Notes under the pieces: generated by a model
The model's database searches: none
Seen by the model: only the letters and a program-made list of their open reading frames with translations
Told to the model about the DNA's origin: nothing
Part shown: positions 15,429 to 23,868 of the stretch, piece by piece
How positions within the stretch are numbered: the first letter of the stretch is position 1
Layout of the letters: every line of letters starts with the position of its first letter
Source: Pseudomaricurvus sp033283175
GTDB lineage: Bacteria > Pseudomonadota > Gammaproteobacteria > Pseudomonadales > Cellvibrionaceae
Length of the DNA stretch: 64,000 bases
Direction: 5' to 3'
Assembly: GCA_033283175.1 (NCBI GenBank)
Contig: JAWMQM010000003.1
Span: 591,654-655,653, forward strand
Translations under genes and position numbers: made by a program

Positions 15429-17138
15429 ATGATTACAACCAAAAATTACGACTTCGATGCCATTGTGGTGGGTTCCGGTATTACCGGCGGCTGGGCGGCC
15501 AAAGAACTGACTGAAAAGGGCCTGCGTGTATTGGTACTGGAACGCGGGCGCGATCTTCAGCATGGTACAGGCTACCTTGGAGAACATGCACCGAGCTGGA
15601 AGCTGCCGTTCAACGGGAAGCCCCAGCGTGAGCTGGAGGCAGAAAACTACCCCGTACAGAGTCAGGTTTATGCCTTTCGTACGGCAAACATGCAGTTTTG
15701 GAATAATGACAAACTGAACCCCTACGCCACCGACGAGGGCACGCCTTTTCAGTGGTTCCGCGGTGGTGTGGTGGGTGGTCGATCCCTGATGTGGGGGCGC
15801 CAGACCTACCGCTGGAGTGATGAGGATTTCAAGGCGAATGCCAAAGATGGCCACGGTATCCCCTGGCCGGTGAACTATGAGGAGATTGCTCCCTGGTACA
15901 GCTATGTTGAAAAGTTCATAGGTGTAAACGGTCGCAAGGAGGGCTTGCCACAACTGCCAGATGGTGAATTCCAGAAGCCGATGCCGTGGTTCGCGCTGGA
16001 AGAAACCATCCAGAAGAGACTGAAGAAGAGCGCGCCGGAAATTACCCTTACCAACGCCCGCACCGCAATACTGACCGAAGACTTGCCAGGGCGCAGCGCC
16101 TGTCACTACTGCGGCCCTTGTGAAAACGGCTGTTCCACCGGCAGTTACTTCAGCTCGCAGAGCTCTACCTTGCCGGCCGCACGTGCCACCAAAAAGATGA
16201 CCCTGCGCCCCAATTCGGTGGTCGAGCGACTGGAGTATGACAAAGCCAGCGGCAAGATCAGTGGCGTGCACGTCATCGACTCGGAAACCATGGAGCGTCA
16301 TGTGTTCACTGCCAGGGTGGTATTCCTGTGTGCATCCACGGTTGGCACCGCGCAATTGCTGCTCAACTCTACCAGTGAAGAGTTTCCCAACGGGCTGGCT
16401 AACAGCAGCGGTGTGTTGGGGAAAAACCTGATGGATCACTTCCTCGGTATCGGCACGGTTGGCATGTTTACCGAACATCTCGACAGTTACTATTACGGTA
16501 ACAGGCCCACCGGGCTGTATATTCCGCGTTTTCGCAATTTGCCCGGCAAAAAAGAGGAGCTCGGTTTTGTGCGTGGTTACGGCTACCAGACCATGATCAA
16601 CAGCACCAACTGGACAACCGGCATGAACCAGAAGGGATTTGGTGCCGGCCTGAAGAACAATCTGAGTGGCATACCCGGTCAGTGGATTTTTTATGCCGGT
16701 GGTTTCGGCGAATGTTTGCCGAATCCCAAAAACCGAATTTACCTGAGCCAGAAGAAAGATCGCTTCGGTATTCCCCAGGTCGCCTTCGAGTTTAATTGGG
16801 GCGAGAATGAAAAGGCTATGGCGAGGGACATTCAGGCACAGGGCAAGCGCATCGTAGATGCTGCAGGCTCTGTTTTCACGATGTCTTTTGGTGATGTGGA
16901 GAATTTGTCAATCCCTGGCTCCGGCATCCATGAAATGGGTACAGCACGTATGGGGGATGACCCGACTCAATCTGTTTTGAACAAGTATAACCAGGCCCAC
17001 GATGTGCCTAACCTGTTTGTCACAGATGGCTCCTTTATGGCGTCGTCCTCATGTGTGAACCCGTCGTTGACGTATATGGCGTTTACAGCCCGTGCCTGTG
17101 ACTATGCGGTCAAACAGATGGCTGCCGGTGTTATTTGA
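15429..17138 (+). CDS. GMC-family flavoprotein dehydrogenase, glucoside 3-dehydrogenase-like catalytic subunit
   Basis: 569 residues. FAD-binding GSGITGG at the N-terminus (residues about 15-21), GGVVGGRSLMWGRQ, and the C-terminal GMC block EMGTARMGDDP plus SSCVNPSLTYMAFTARA. A cysteine cluster C225-x2-C228-x2-C231-x3-C235 contains the C-x5-C-x3-C spacing known for the iron-sulfur cluster of FAD glucose dehydrogenase. No signal peptide of its own, which fits export with the Tat subunit encoded just upstream. Family relatives oxidise C3 of glycosides or C1/C2 of sugars; the ThuA, isomerase and Gfo/Idh neighbours favour C3. No cytochrome c gene is beside it, so the electron acceptor is not evident. 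ATG 15429 was chosen over a frame extension overlapping the previous gene. Confidence 0.9.
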   Translation: MITTKNYDFDAIVVGSGITGGWAAKELTEKGLRVLVLERGRDLQHGTGYLGEHAPSWKLPFNGKPQRELEAENYPVQSQVYAFRTANMQFWNNDKLNPYATDEGTPFQWFRGGVVGGRSLMWGRQTYRWSDEDFKANAKDGHGIPWPVNYEEIAPWYSYVEKFIGVNGRKEGLPQLPDGEFQKPMPWFALEETIQKRLKKSAPEITLTNARTAILTEDLPGRSACHYCGPCENGCSTGSYFSSQSSTLPAARATKKMTLRPNSVVERLEYDKASGKISGVHVIDSETMERHVFTARVVFLCASTVGTAQLLLNSTSEEFPNGLANSSGVLGKNLMDHFLGIGTVGMFTEHLDSYYYGNRPTGLYIPRFRNLPGKKEELGFVRGYGYQTMINSTNWTTGMNQKGFGAGLKNNLSGIPGQWIFYAGGFGECLPNPKNRIYLSQKKDRFGIPQVAFEFNWGENEKAMARDIQAQGKRIVDAAGSVFTMSFGDVENLSIPGSGIHEMGTARMGDDPTQSVLNKYNQAHDVPNLFVTDGSFMASSSCVNPSLTYMAFTARACDYAVKQMAAGVI

Positions 17139-17151
17139 GGAAAGGTTGTCG

Positions 17152-18021
17152 ATGAATATCAGGAAAACACTGAAAATCACTGCGGTAGTGGTCGTTGTCG
17201 TGTTGCTTGCTTTTGGTGTCGGGATTTACTTCAAATTGAAGGCAAGCGGTATTATTCCCCGGGCTGACTATGAAACTGTGGCTCCGGCGATTCCGGAGAT
17301 GCAACGCCCCGCCGTTCTGGTGTTAAACAAAACCAACGGCTTTATCCATAAGGACGGTATTCCCGCTGCAGATGCCATGCTGCGGCGTATCGCTGAGCAG
17401 CGGGGGTGGGATATTTTTATCAGCAACAACGCTGCCACTCACAATGCCGGGGAACTGAAAAAGTTTGATCTCGTTGTCTGGAACAACGTCTCCGGCGATG
17501 TGCTGACGGCGGAGCAGCGCACCGCTCTGCAGCAGTGGTTACAACAGGGTGGCGGTTGGGTCGGCTTACACGCCAGCGGGGGGGATTTCAAATATCAGTG
17601 GCAGTGGTATGTGGACACACTCATTGGTGCGCAGTTTGTCGGTCATACCATGGAACCGCAATTTCAGGATGCCGATGTGTTAGTTGACGACCCGGCTGAG
17701 GGGCTGACAGCGCATCTGAGCAAGCCATGGCGTGTTCCGGCCGAGGAGTGGTACGCCTTCGATCGCAACCCCCGCGAGCGTGGTTATGACATTCTGCTGG
17801 CTCTCGATGAATCTTCTTACATCACTCAGGGGGAGACCTGGATGGGGCAGGATCGTATGGAGGGCGAGCACCCCATTGCCTGGCGCCATCAGCTGGGCGA
17901 GGGCAGGGTATTCTACTCTGCCATTGGCCATCAGGCTGCCACTTATGGCATCCCTGAATATCAGGAATTGATCACTAGGGCCATGGAGTGGGCTATGGAG
18001 TCCGCTGCACGCGCGCACTGA
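17152..18021 (+). CDS. ThuA domain protein with N-terminal membrane anchor
   Basis: 289 residues. An N-terminal segment of valines and leucines (about residues 8-25) predicts a membrane anchor or uncleaved signal, so the ThuA-like domain (class I glutamine-amidotransferase-like fold) should face the periplasm. Conserved parts include VVWNNVSGDVLT, GGGWVGLHASGG and VGHTMEPQF. ThuA proteins occur with 3-keto-disaccharide metabolism, as in the rhizobial trehalose ThuAB system. GAGGAAAGG lies before ATG 17152, only 13 bp after the GMC gene. A second ThuA protein is encoded at 21606 on the other strand; the two share the WNN-SGDVLT and DESSY blocks. The precise reaction is not settled. Confidence 0.9.
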   Translation: MNIRKTLKITAVVVVVVLLAFGVGIYFKLKASGIIPRADYETVAPAIPEMQRPAVLVLNKTNGFIHKDGIPAADAMLRRIAEQRGWDIFISNNAATHNAGELKKFDLVVWNNVSGDVLTAEQRTALQQWLQQGGGWVGLHASGGDFKYQWQWYVDTLIGAQFVGHTMEPQFQDADVLVDDPAEGLTAHLSKPWRVPAEEWYAFDRNPRERGYDILLALDESSYITQGETWMGQDRMEGEHPIAWRHQLGEGRVFYSAIGHQAATYGIPEYQELITRAMEWAMESAARAH

Positions 18022-18032
18022 TCCCAAGGTTG

Positions 18033-18073
18033 GCTGATGAGGGGGCTGCCGGATCACCCTGATCCGCATCAGC
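18033..18073 (+). terminator. Nested hairpin after the ThuA gene
   Basis: GCTGATG (18033-18039) pairs with CATCAGC (18067-18073), and inside it CGGATCA pairs with TGATCCG around CCC. The T tract is poor. It may attenuate read-through toward the LacI gene. Confidence 0.4.
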
Positions 18074-18236
18074 TTGTCCGTCACTTCTGGTTTGGCCACT
18101 GCAGGATCGGGGTTCGCCGTAAAGCCGAAGTTAGTCCAGGTGGCTGTGTCAGCAGAGTAAATCGTGGGCCGCCACCGGGGTTTCGCTGGGTTCAGATCCG
18201 GGTAGAATAGGGCCACTTTTGCAAGACGGACAGATC

Positions 18237-19244
18237 ATGGTCACCATCAAAGACGTTGCCAGGCTCGCCGGTGTCTCCATCGCTACGGTGTCGCGCACAC
18301 TCTCAAAGCCCGACAGTGTGGCGGAGACGACCCGCGCTCGGGTGATGAAGGCGGTGACCAAAAGTGGTTATGTCACCAACGCGTTAGCCAGTAATTTCCG
18401 CCGCCGTCAAACCAACAACGTCGTCGTTCTGGTGCCGGATATCAGCAACCCGTTTTATGCCGCGGTGATTCAGGGGATTGAGATCCGGGCGATGGATGCG
18501 GGATACCGCATTCTGCTCGGTGATACGCTGCACAATCGGGAGCGGGAGAAGGCGTACGCCCAATTGGTGCGTCAACGCCAGGCCGACGGTTTGATCTGCC
18601 TGGGACGGGAGATTCCAGCGGACCATGAATCGCGGGAGAAGAGTCCGGACGAGGTACTGCCAGTGGTGATGGCTTGTGAATACTCTGGTCCCCTAAAGGT
18701 GCCGTCCGTGGTTATTGACAATGTTCAGGCCGCTCGGGAGATAGTGCAGCACTTGCTGGAACTGGGGCACACGAGTATCGGCTTTATCAACGGCCCGGCG
18801 GAATCTCCGCTCTGCGAGGATCGTTTGCTTGGCTACAAGGGGACTCTGAAGGCAGCAAAGATTGGCTTGAAGGGCTCGCTGGTCGACGGCGGCGATTTCA
18901 CCCTGGCATCAGGCTATGCTGCCGCCCAGCGCCTGCTTAAGCAACGCGACAAGCCCACAGCACTGTTCTGTGCCTGTGATGAGATGGCAATTGGCGCCAT
19001 GCACGCCGCGCGGGACATGGGGCTGGAGATCCCCGGTGATCTTGCCATCGCCGGCTTTGACGATATCGACGCGGCAGCGTACGCCTATCCACCCCTGACC
19101 ACCGTGCGGCAGCCGCGCAGCGAAATAGGCCAGACCGCCATGGCACTGATGCTGGAAGCCCTTGGCGATCGTCCTTCGACGCCACGGCAGGTCATCCTGC
19201 CCCATGAGCTGGTTTTGCGAGCCTCTACCGTCGCTGCCGACTAG
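18237..19244 (+). CDS. LacI-family transcriptional regulator
   Basis: 335 residues. The N-terminal LacI helix-turn-helix reads IKDVARLAGVSIATVSRTL (residues about 4-22), followed by the hinge SNFRRRQTNN and the periplasmic-binding-like sugar domain (LVPDISNPFYA, GFINGP, CDEMAIGAM, IAGFDDID). It is closest in look to CytR/PurR-type members. ATG 18237 gives the standard MVTIKDVA start; an upstream TTG is unlikely. It lies between the two catabolic operons that carry identical palindromes, so it is the best candidate to bind TGTAAACGTTTACA at 6427, 14638 and 25224. The inducer is probably a sugar or keto-sugar released from the glycoside. Confidence 0.95.
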   Translation: MVTIKDVARLAGVSIATVSRTLSKPDSVAETTRARVMKAVTKSGYVTNALASNFRRRQTNNVVVLVPDISNPFYAAVIQGIEIRAMDAGYRILLGDTLHNREREKAYAQLVRQRQADGLICLGREIPADHESREKSPDEVLPVVMACEYSGPLKVPSVVIDNVQAAREIVQHLLELGHTSIGFINGPAESPLCEDRLLGYKGTLKAAKIGLKGSLVDGGDFTLASGYAAAQRLLKQRDKPTALFCACDEMAIGAMHAARDMGLEIPGDLAIAGFDDIDAAAYAYPPLTTVRQPRSEIGQTAMALMLEALGDRPSTPRQVILPHELVLRASTVAAD

Positions 19245-19245
19245 T

Positions 19246-19298
19246 GGGCAGGTCGGCTTGGCATCAAGCCAGGCTCCTGCCCCCGTTACCCCGTTTTT
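19246..19298 (+). terminator. Terminator between the convergent LacI and MFS genes
   Basis: GGGCAGG (19246-19252) pairs with CCTGCCC (19276-19282), with an inner GGCTTG/CAAGCC stem; a T5 run follows about 10 bases later at the very end of the convergent MFS gene. It would stop the LacI transcript. Confidence 0.6.
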
Positions 19299-20644
19299 CA
19301 CTTATCCCCGTTTGCCATTGGTGTGCCTGGTTCGCCAATCACCTGAGGCTGGTGGCCGCCACGCCTGCGGTCCAGTAACCAGATCAGGCCGAACACCGGT
19401 AGCAGCAATACAGGCACAAAGGCCACTGACTGGAAGGATTCAACCGAGGCGTAGCGAATGACCTCTGTCATGGCTTCGGGGGTGAGGGTGGCCAGGGCCG
19501 CTGTGCCGCCGGCCGCTTCGGCTTTGGCGCTGTCAAAAATGGCCCCCATCTGCGGCAGCACAAACTGTATCGACATACCGCCGGCAAAACCCATCAATCC
19601 CATAGCCAACGCGCCGCCCCGGGGGAAGCGCTCGGAGGTGATGGCCAGCATGGTGGGCCACAGGTAGCACACACCTATACCCCAGATGGTAGCGGCACCA
19701 AAGGCCAGCAGCGGCGTATTGGCGAGGCTGAGGGCATAGAGCCCTGTTGCGGCGGCGATACAGGAGGCAAACATCAGGCCGACGGAGGAGATACGCTCAA
19801 CAATGGCACCGGCGAAGTGGCGCATGACAAACATCAGTGCACTGACGTAGACCAGCAGCAGAATCCCTTGCATGCCCACGATGTTGGAGAGTGTGATATT
19901 GACCCATTGGCCGGGTGCCAGTTCGGTGGCAGCCGTCAGCCACATACAGGCCCAGAACACCCAGAACAGCGGGCGCCGGATCAACTCGCTGAGCATCCCC
20001 GTGTAGCTGATGCCGGCGGCCACCCGTTCGGTGACCGGAAATTGAGCCCCTACTACAAGCCAGGCCATCAGTAGTGACGGCAGCAGCAGTACCAACAGAT
20101 TGAGCTGCCAGGGCAGTTGTACGGCGCTGATCCCTACGCCCAGCAAGCCGCCGATGACGATACCCGCTGGCCACCAGGCGTGCAGTATATTAAGGCGATG
20201 GGTTTTCTCCTCCGGGTAGAGTGCTGCCACCATCGGGTTGGAGGCCGCTTCCACCGCACCCCAGCCAAGGCCGGTCAACAGCAGGCTGAACAGCACCAGT
20301 GTCTCCACCAGTTGATCGGGCGGCATGATTGAGGCCACCAGCAAACCGGCAGAGCCGAGCACATAACCCAGGGCAGAGAGCAGCAGCATGCGCTTCATGC
20401 CAATCAGATCCACCAGCGCACTGCCAAATAACAGGGTCAAGGCAAAGCCGGTAAAGGTGGCGCCCAGTGCTTCGCCTACTTTGGTGGCGGAGGTGGCAAG
20501 ATCAATCTTGTCGTAGATGTCCGACTGTAGATCGGGAGCGATGTTGGCTCGTACTGCGAAACCAAGGCCAATCATAAAAATGGACAGATTGCCGATAAGG
20601 TAGAGGCGTTTGCGATCAATACCGGAATTGTGGGTAGGTTCCAT
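19298..20644 (-). CDS. MFS-family transporter (sugar permease-like)
   Basis: 448 residues with about 12 membrane segments and MFS loop features (GSALVDLIGMKRMLLLSALGYVLGSAG as motif A region). The sequence around AVEAASNPMVAALYPEEKTHRLNILHAWWPAG resembles fucose/glucose permease-type MFS proteins (FucP/GlcP group), where NPxxAxLxP and the NxxHxxW segment are typical. Last gene of a five-gene minus-strand operon starting at 25026, all with small spacing. It probably moves a sugar, keto-sugar or small glycoside over the inner membrane. Which one is not decidable here. Confidence 0.9.
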   Translation of the reverse strand: MEPTHNSGIDRKRLYLIGNLSIFMIGLGFAVRANIAPDLQSDIYDKIDLATSATKVGEALGATFTGFALTLLFGSALVDLIGMKRMLLLSALGYVLGSAGLLVASIMPPDQLVETLVLFSLLLTGLGWGAVEAASNPMVAALYPEEKTHRLNILHAWWPAGIVIGGLLGVGISAVQLPWQLNLLVLLLPSLLMAWLVVGAQFPVTERVAAGISYTGMLSELIRRPLFWVFWACMWLTAATELAPGQWVNITLSNIVGMQGILLLVYVSALMFVMRHFAGAIVERISSVGLMFASCIAAATGLYALSLANTPLLAFGAATIWGIGVCYLWPTMLAITSERFPRGGALAMGLMGFAGGMSIQFVLPQMGAIFDSAKAEAAGGTAALATLTPEAMTEVIRYASVESFQSVAFVPVLLLPVFGLIWLLDRRRGGHQPQVIGEPGTPMANGDK

Positions 20645-20695
20645 CTGGTGAATATCTCTTTTTATAGTGGTTATTGTTCACGCGGGGGCAAAGGT

Positions 20696-21568
20696 TCAGC
20701 GTAACAGTTGTTGCAGAAAGTAATAGCCGTCCTGGGCCAGGGCATCCTGACTGGGAGCGAGCGGACGCCAGATGGCGGCGGCATCGGCAATGGTCACACA
20801 GTCGGGTGTGAAGGATTCGATTACGCAGTCGCCCTGGTAACCAATGGCCTTCAGGCCGCGCAACACTTCGTCCCATTTGACCTGCCCCTTGCCCGGGGTG
20901 CCACGATGGCTTTCACTGGCATCCACATACACCAGATCGTCACCGGCCAGCACTATCGCATCGAAGATGCTCTCTTCCTCGATATTCATGTGAAAGGTAT
21001 CGAGGTGGATTTTTACAGAGGGCAGGTCGATATTGCCAATCAACTGCTTCACCTGTGCGGCAGTGTTGATCAGATCGGTTTCAAAACGGTTCAGGGGCTC
21101 AACCGCCAGTGTGACGCCGTAATCGGCTGCCATGTTTCCCGCAGCCGTCAGTCCCTCTACGGCCAGTTGCCATTCCCGCTGCTTTTGCTCATCGGAGACT
21201 TTGCGACGTTTGCCGACAGCGGAATAGGCCGGCCCAACCATCAACCTGACGCCCAGTTGCTCGCAGATCGCCATGGTCTGCTGCATATAATTGAGGCTGT
21301 TCTGGCGCACCCGTGGATCTTCGTGGGTCAGGTCACGATCCGGACCATAGGCGGCGGAGACATGCAGGCGCATGGGGTGCTCTGCCAGTGCTGCTTTTAC
21401 CGCTGCAATATCAATGGTGGCCGGATCCTCAATGGGCAGTGTAAACACATCAAAGCCCATGGCTTTGGCTTTGCCAATGAGTGCCACGGAGTCTCTGGTA
21501 AACGGGGATTCCCATACCCAGGCGTTAACACCGATGCCGATGGGTGAGGGAGGGCGCGTGTCGTTCAT
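20696..21568 (-). CDS. Sugar phosphate isomerase/epimerase, D-tagatose 3-epimerase-like
   Basis: 290 residues, xylose-isomerase-like TIM barrel. The metal and catalytic blocks match the ketose 3-epimerase group: AVEPLNRFETD (Glu), HLDTFHMNIEE (Asp), SESHRGTPGKG (His, Arg) and CVIESFTP (Glu). Members epimerise at C3 of ketoses, and relatives eliminate or rearrange 3-keto-glycosides. ATG 21568 follows GGAG. Fourth gene of the Gfo/Idh-led operon. In this setting it could act on the 3-keto sugar made by the GMC enzyme, by epimerisation or beta-elimination; this is inference. A second isomerase-fold protein is encoded at 22780. Confidence 0.92.
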   Translation of the reverse strand: MNDTRPPSPIGIGVNAWVWESPFTRDSVALIGKAKAMGFDVFTLPIEDPATIDIAAVKAALAEHPMRLHVSAAYGPDRDLTHEDPRVRQNSLNYMQQTMAICEQLGVRLMVGPAYSAVGKRRKVSDEQKQREWQLAVEGLTAAGNMAADYGVTLAVEPLNRFETDLINTAAQVKQLIGNIDLPSVKIHLDTFHMNIEEESIFDAIVLAGDDLVYVDASESHRGTPGKGQVKWDEVLRGLKAIGYQGDCVIESFTPDCVTIADAAAIWRPLAPSQDALAQDGYYFLQQLLR

Positions 21569-21605
21569 AAACGTCTCCGATTGAGCAATCTGTTGTTGGC
21601 AGTGC

Positions 21606-22775
21606 TTACTGTTTGTCACATTGATTGTGGTTGAGTCCGGCTGCCCACTCGATGGCCTGGCGCAACAGGGCGCGGTGATGCTGATCCTGGTAGACCTCGG
21701 GCACATGGCCAATCGCCGAATAGAAGGATCGCCCTTTGCCAATACAGCGAGCCCAGGCGATGGGATGATCGCCCATGGCAAGTTTCTGGCCGCCGCGTCC
21801 CACCGGTTGATAGCTGCTTTCATCCAGTGTCGCAATCACCATGGCCCCATTGTCCCGGGGGCTGCTGGCAAAGGAGTACCACTCCTCGGTGAGCTCCCAC
21901 TGCGCCGGCAGCCCACGTTCAATGCCGGTACCACTGGGCTCTACTGCAATACGCGCCCGCTGAAACTGTGGATCCTGGGTGTGGCCGATAAAGCGGGCAC
22001 CGATCAGCTCGTCCACATACCAGTCCCAGAAATAGGTGGGGTCGCCGCCGCTGCCGTGGATACCAAGGAAGCCTCCCCCCTGTTCGATGTAGTTGCGAAA
22101 AGCTTTCCTTTGCTCGAGCGTGAGTACGTCGCCACTGATATTGTTCCAGATGACGGCGTCGAACTGTTTCAGTGTTGCCGGATTAAAGGCGGCGCCGTTG
22201 TCCGTGGTGGTCAGGCTCCAGCCGTTGGCTTTCGCCAGGGATTTCAGCAGGGCGGTGGCGGCGTCGAAGGAGGGGACATCCTTAAAACCGTTGATTTTTT
22301 CCATCACCAGCAGGCGGGGTTTGCCTTTGGCGATATGCAGCTCGGGCGCCTCGCTGTCATAACGCGCACAACGAGCGCTGCGATCCGTGTCGGTGACAGT
22401 GAGCGATGCCAGTTCGGCTCCAATCTGGTTGAGTGCTTCGTCGGGCAAATGTGCCATGGCGGCAATCCAGCGGACATTGAGAATCGCGCTGAACGAGGGG
22501 GGCGTGGTGCTGGCGAAGGTGGTGGGCATCTTGTCCAGGGCGCCATCCATCCGGGCATTGACGATGGCCCGGGCCTCCGGTTTCAGCATGATGTCAATTA
22601 ACGGTGTATCCAGTGAATAGGGCTGATCCCGCAGGGGGCAATCGATTTGTTCTGCAGCCGTTGCGCTTGTAGTGATGGCTGCATATAGAAACAGGGCCGT
22701 GAGTAAACCGGAGCTCAGGTGCAGGGCTCGCAAAATGGCAGGACACAGGGCAGTTGCTTTTGGTGTATATGACAT
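21606..22775 (-). CDS. ThuA domain protein with N-terminal signal and extra N-terminal domain
   Basis: 389 residues. A signal peptide (ALHLSSGLLTALFLYAAITT..TAAEQ) points to the periplasm. Residues about 40-150 form an extra helical domain (LKPEARAIVNARMD), then a ThuA domain with RLLVMEKINGF, WNNISGDVLTLEQ, GGGFLGIHGSGG and IGHTQDPQF. The start ATG 22775 is 4 bp from the stop of the upstream gene, so translation is probably coupled. It is a paralogue of the protein at 17152 with an added N-terminal part. Likely works with the periplasmic GMC dehydrogenase on keto-glycosides; the reaction is unknown. Confidence 0.9.
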   Translation of the reverse strand: MSYTPKATALCPAILRALHLSSGLLTALFLYAAITTSATAAEQIDCPLRDQPYSLDTPLIDIMLKPEARAIVNARMDGALDKMPTTFASTTPPSFSAILNVRWIAAMAHLPDEALNQIGAELASLTVTDTDRSARCARYDSEAPELHIAKGKPRLLVMEKINGFKDVPSFDAATALLKSLAKANGWSLTTTDNGAAFNPATLKQFDAVIWNNISGDVLTLEQRKAFRNYIEQGGGFLGIHGSGGDPTYFWDWYVDELIGARFIGHTQDPQFQRARIAVEPSGTGIERGLPAQWELTEEWYSFASSPRDNGAMVIATLDESSYQPVGRGGQKLAMGDHPIAWARCIGKGRSFYSAIGHVPEVYQDQHHRALLRQAIEWAAGLNHNQCDKQ

Positions 22776-22779
22776 GGTC

Positions 22780-23835
22780 TTAATCCAGTCCAAGAATACG
22801 GCGGTTGGTGGCTTCGTCGGCACCACTGCTGGCGAAATCATCAAAGGCCTTGTCCGTGGTGCGAATCAGGTGGTGGTTGATAAAGTCGACGCCTTCACGG
22901 GCGCCGTCCTCCGGATGTTTGAGGCAACACTCCCACTCCAGTACTGCCCAGCCGTCGAAGCCGTATTGGGTGAGTTTGCTGAAGATGCCGCCGAAATCGA
23001 TCTGCCCGTCGCCGAGGGAGCGGAAACGGCCGGGGCGCTCTTTCCAGCCCTGATAACCGCCATACACGCCACTGCGGCCATTGGGGGTAAACTCCGCATC
23101 CTTCACATGAAACATACGAATGCGTTCGTGGTAGATATCAATGAACTGTAAATAGTCCAGCTGCTGCAGTACAAAGTGACTGGGGTCGTAGAGCATGTTA
23201 CAGCGCGGATGGTTGCCGGTGGCTTCCAGGAAACGCTCAAAGGTGACGCCGTCGTGCAGGTCTTCGCCGGGGTGAATTTCGTAGCAGAGGTCTACGCCAG
23301 CTTCATCAAAGGCGTCCAGAATGGGTAGCCAGCGCTTCGCCAGCTCTTTAAAGCCTGTTTCGACCAGGCCGGTTGGACGTTGGGGCCAGGGGTAGACGGT
23401 ATGCCAGAGGAGGGCGCCGGAGAAGGTGGCATGAGCGTTAAGGCCCAGGTTGTGGCTGGCTTTAGCCGCAAGCAGGAGCTGCTCGACTGCCCACTGCTGG
23501 CGAGCGCGGGCGTTGCCGCGCAGGGCTTCCGGTGCAAAGCCATCAAACAGTTCGTTGTAGGCCGGATGCACGGCGACCAGCTGTCCCTGCAGGTGGGTAG
23601 ACAGCTCGGTGATGGCTACGCCGTTGCCGGCACAGATGCTGGTCAATTCATCACAGTAATCCTTACTGGTGGCGGCCAGCTGCAGGTCGATCAGCCTCGT
23701 CTCCCAGGTAGGGATTTGTACCCCCTGGTAGCCGAGTTCACCGGCCCAGCGGGTGATGTTGTTCAGGTTGTCAAAAGGTGCCTCGTCGCCGGCAAACTGT
23801 GCCAGGAAAATCGCGGGGCCTTTAATGCCAGACAT
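22780..23835 (-). CDS. Sugar phosphate isomerase/epimerase family protein
   Basis: 351 residues, xylose-isomerase-like TIM barrel with the metal ligands visible in order: YEIHPGED (Glu), YDPSHF (Asp and His), FHVKDAEF (His) and VLEWEC (Glu). It belongs to the larger-size group commonly found beside Gfo/Idh/MocA oxidoreductases in sugar operons, and is clearly different from the epimerase-like protein at 20696. Second gene of the minus-strand operon, 33 bp after the Gfo/Idh gene. It may process a keto-glycoside or keto-sugar. No signal peptide, so cytoplasmic. Confidence 0.9.
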   Translation of the reverse strand: MSGIKGPAIFLAQFAGDEAPFDNLNNITRWAGELGYQGVQIPTWETRLIDLQLAATSKDYCDELTSICAGNGVAITELSTHLQGQLVAVHPAYNELFDGFAPEALRGNARARQQWAVEQLLLAAKASHNLGLNAHATFSGALLWHTVYPWPQRPTGLVETGFKELAKRWLPILDAFDEAGVDLCYEIHPGEDLHDGVTFERFLEATGNHPRCNMLYDPSHFVLQQLDYLQFIDIYHERIRMFHVKDAEFTPNGRSGVYGGYQGWKERPGRFRSLGDGQIDFGGIFSKLTQYGFDGWAVLEWECCLKHPEDGAREGVDFINHHLIRTTDKAFDDFASSGADEATNRRILGLD

Positions 23836-23868
23836 AGTACTTACTCCGGACGGTCAATCGGTTATCGA

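Noticed and set aside
15318..16478. Minus-strand open frame of 386 codons
   Set aside because: Antisense to the GMC dehydrogenase, whose FAD motifs are clear; the antisense protein has no recognisable domain.
21621..22601. Plus-strand open frame of 326 codons
   Set aside because: Antisense to the ThuA gene, with no ribosome site and no motif.
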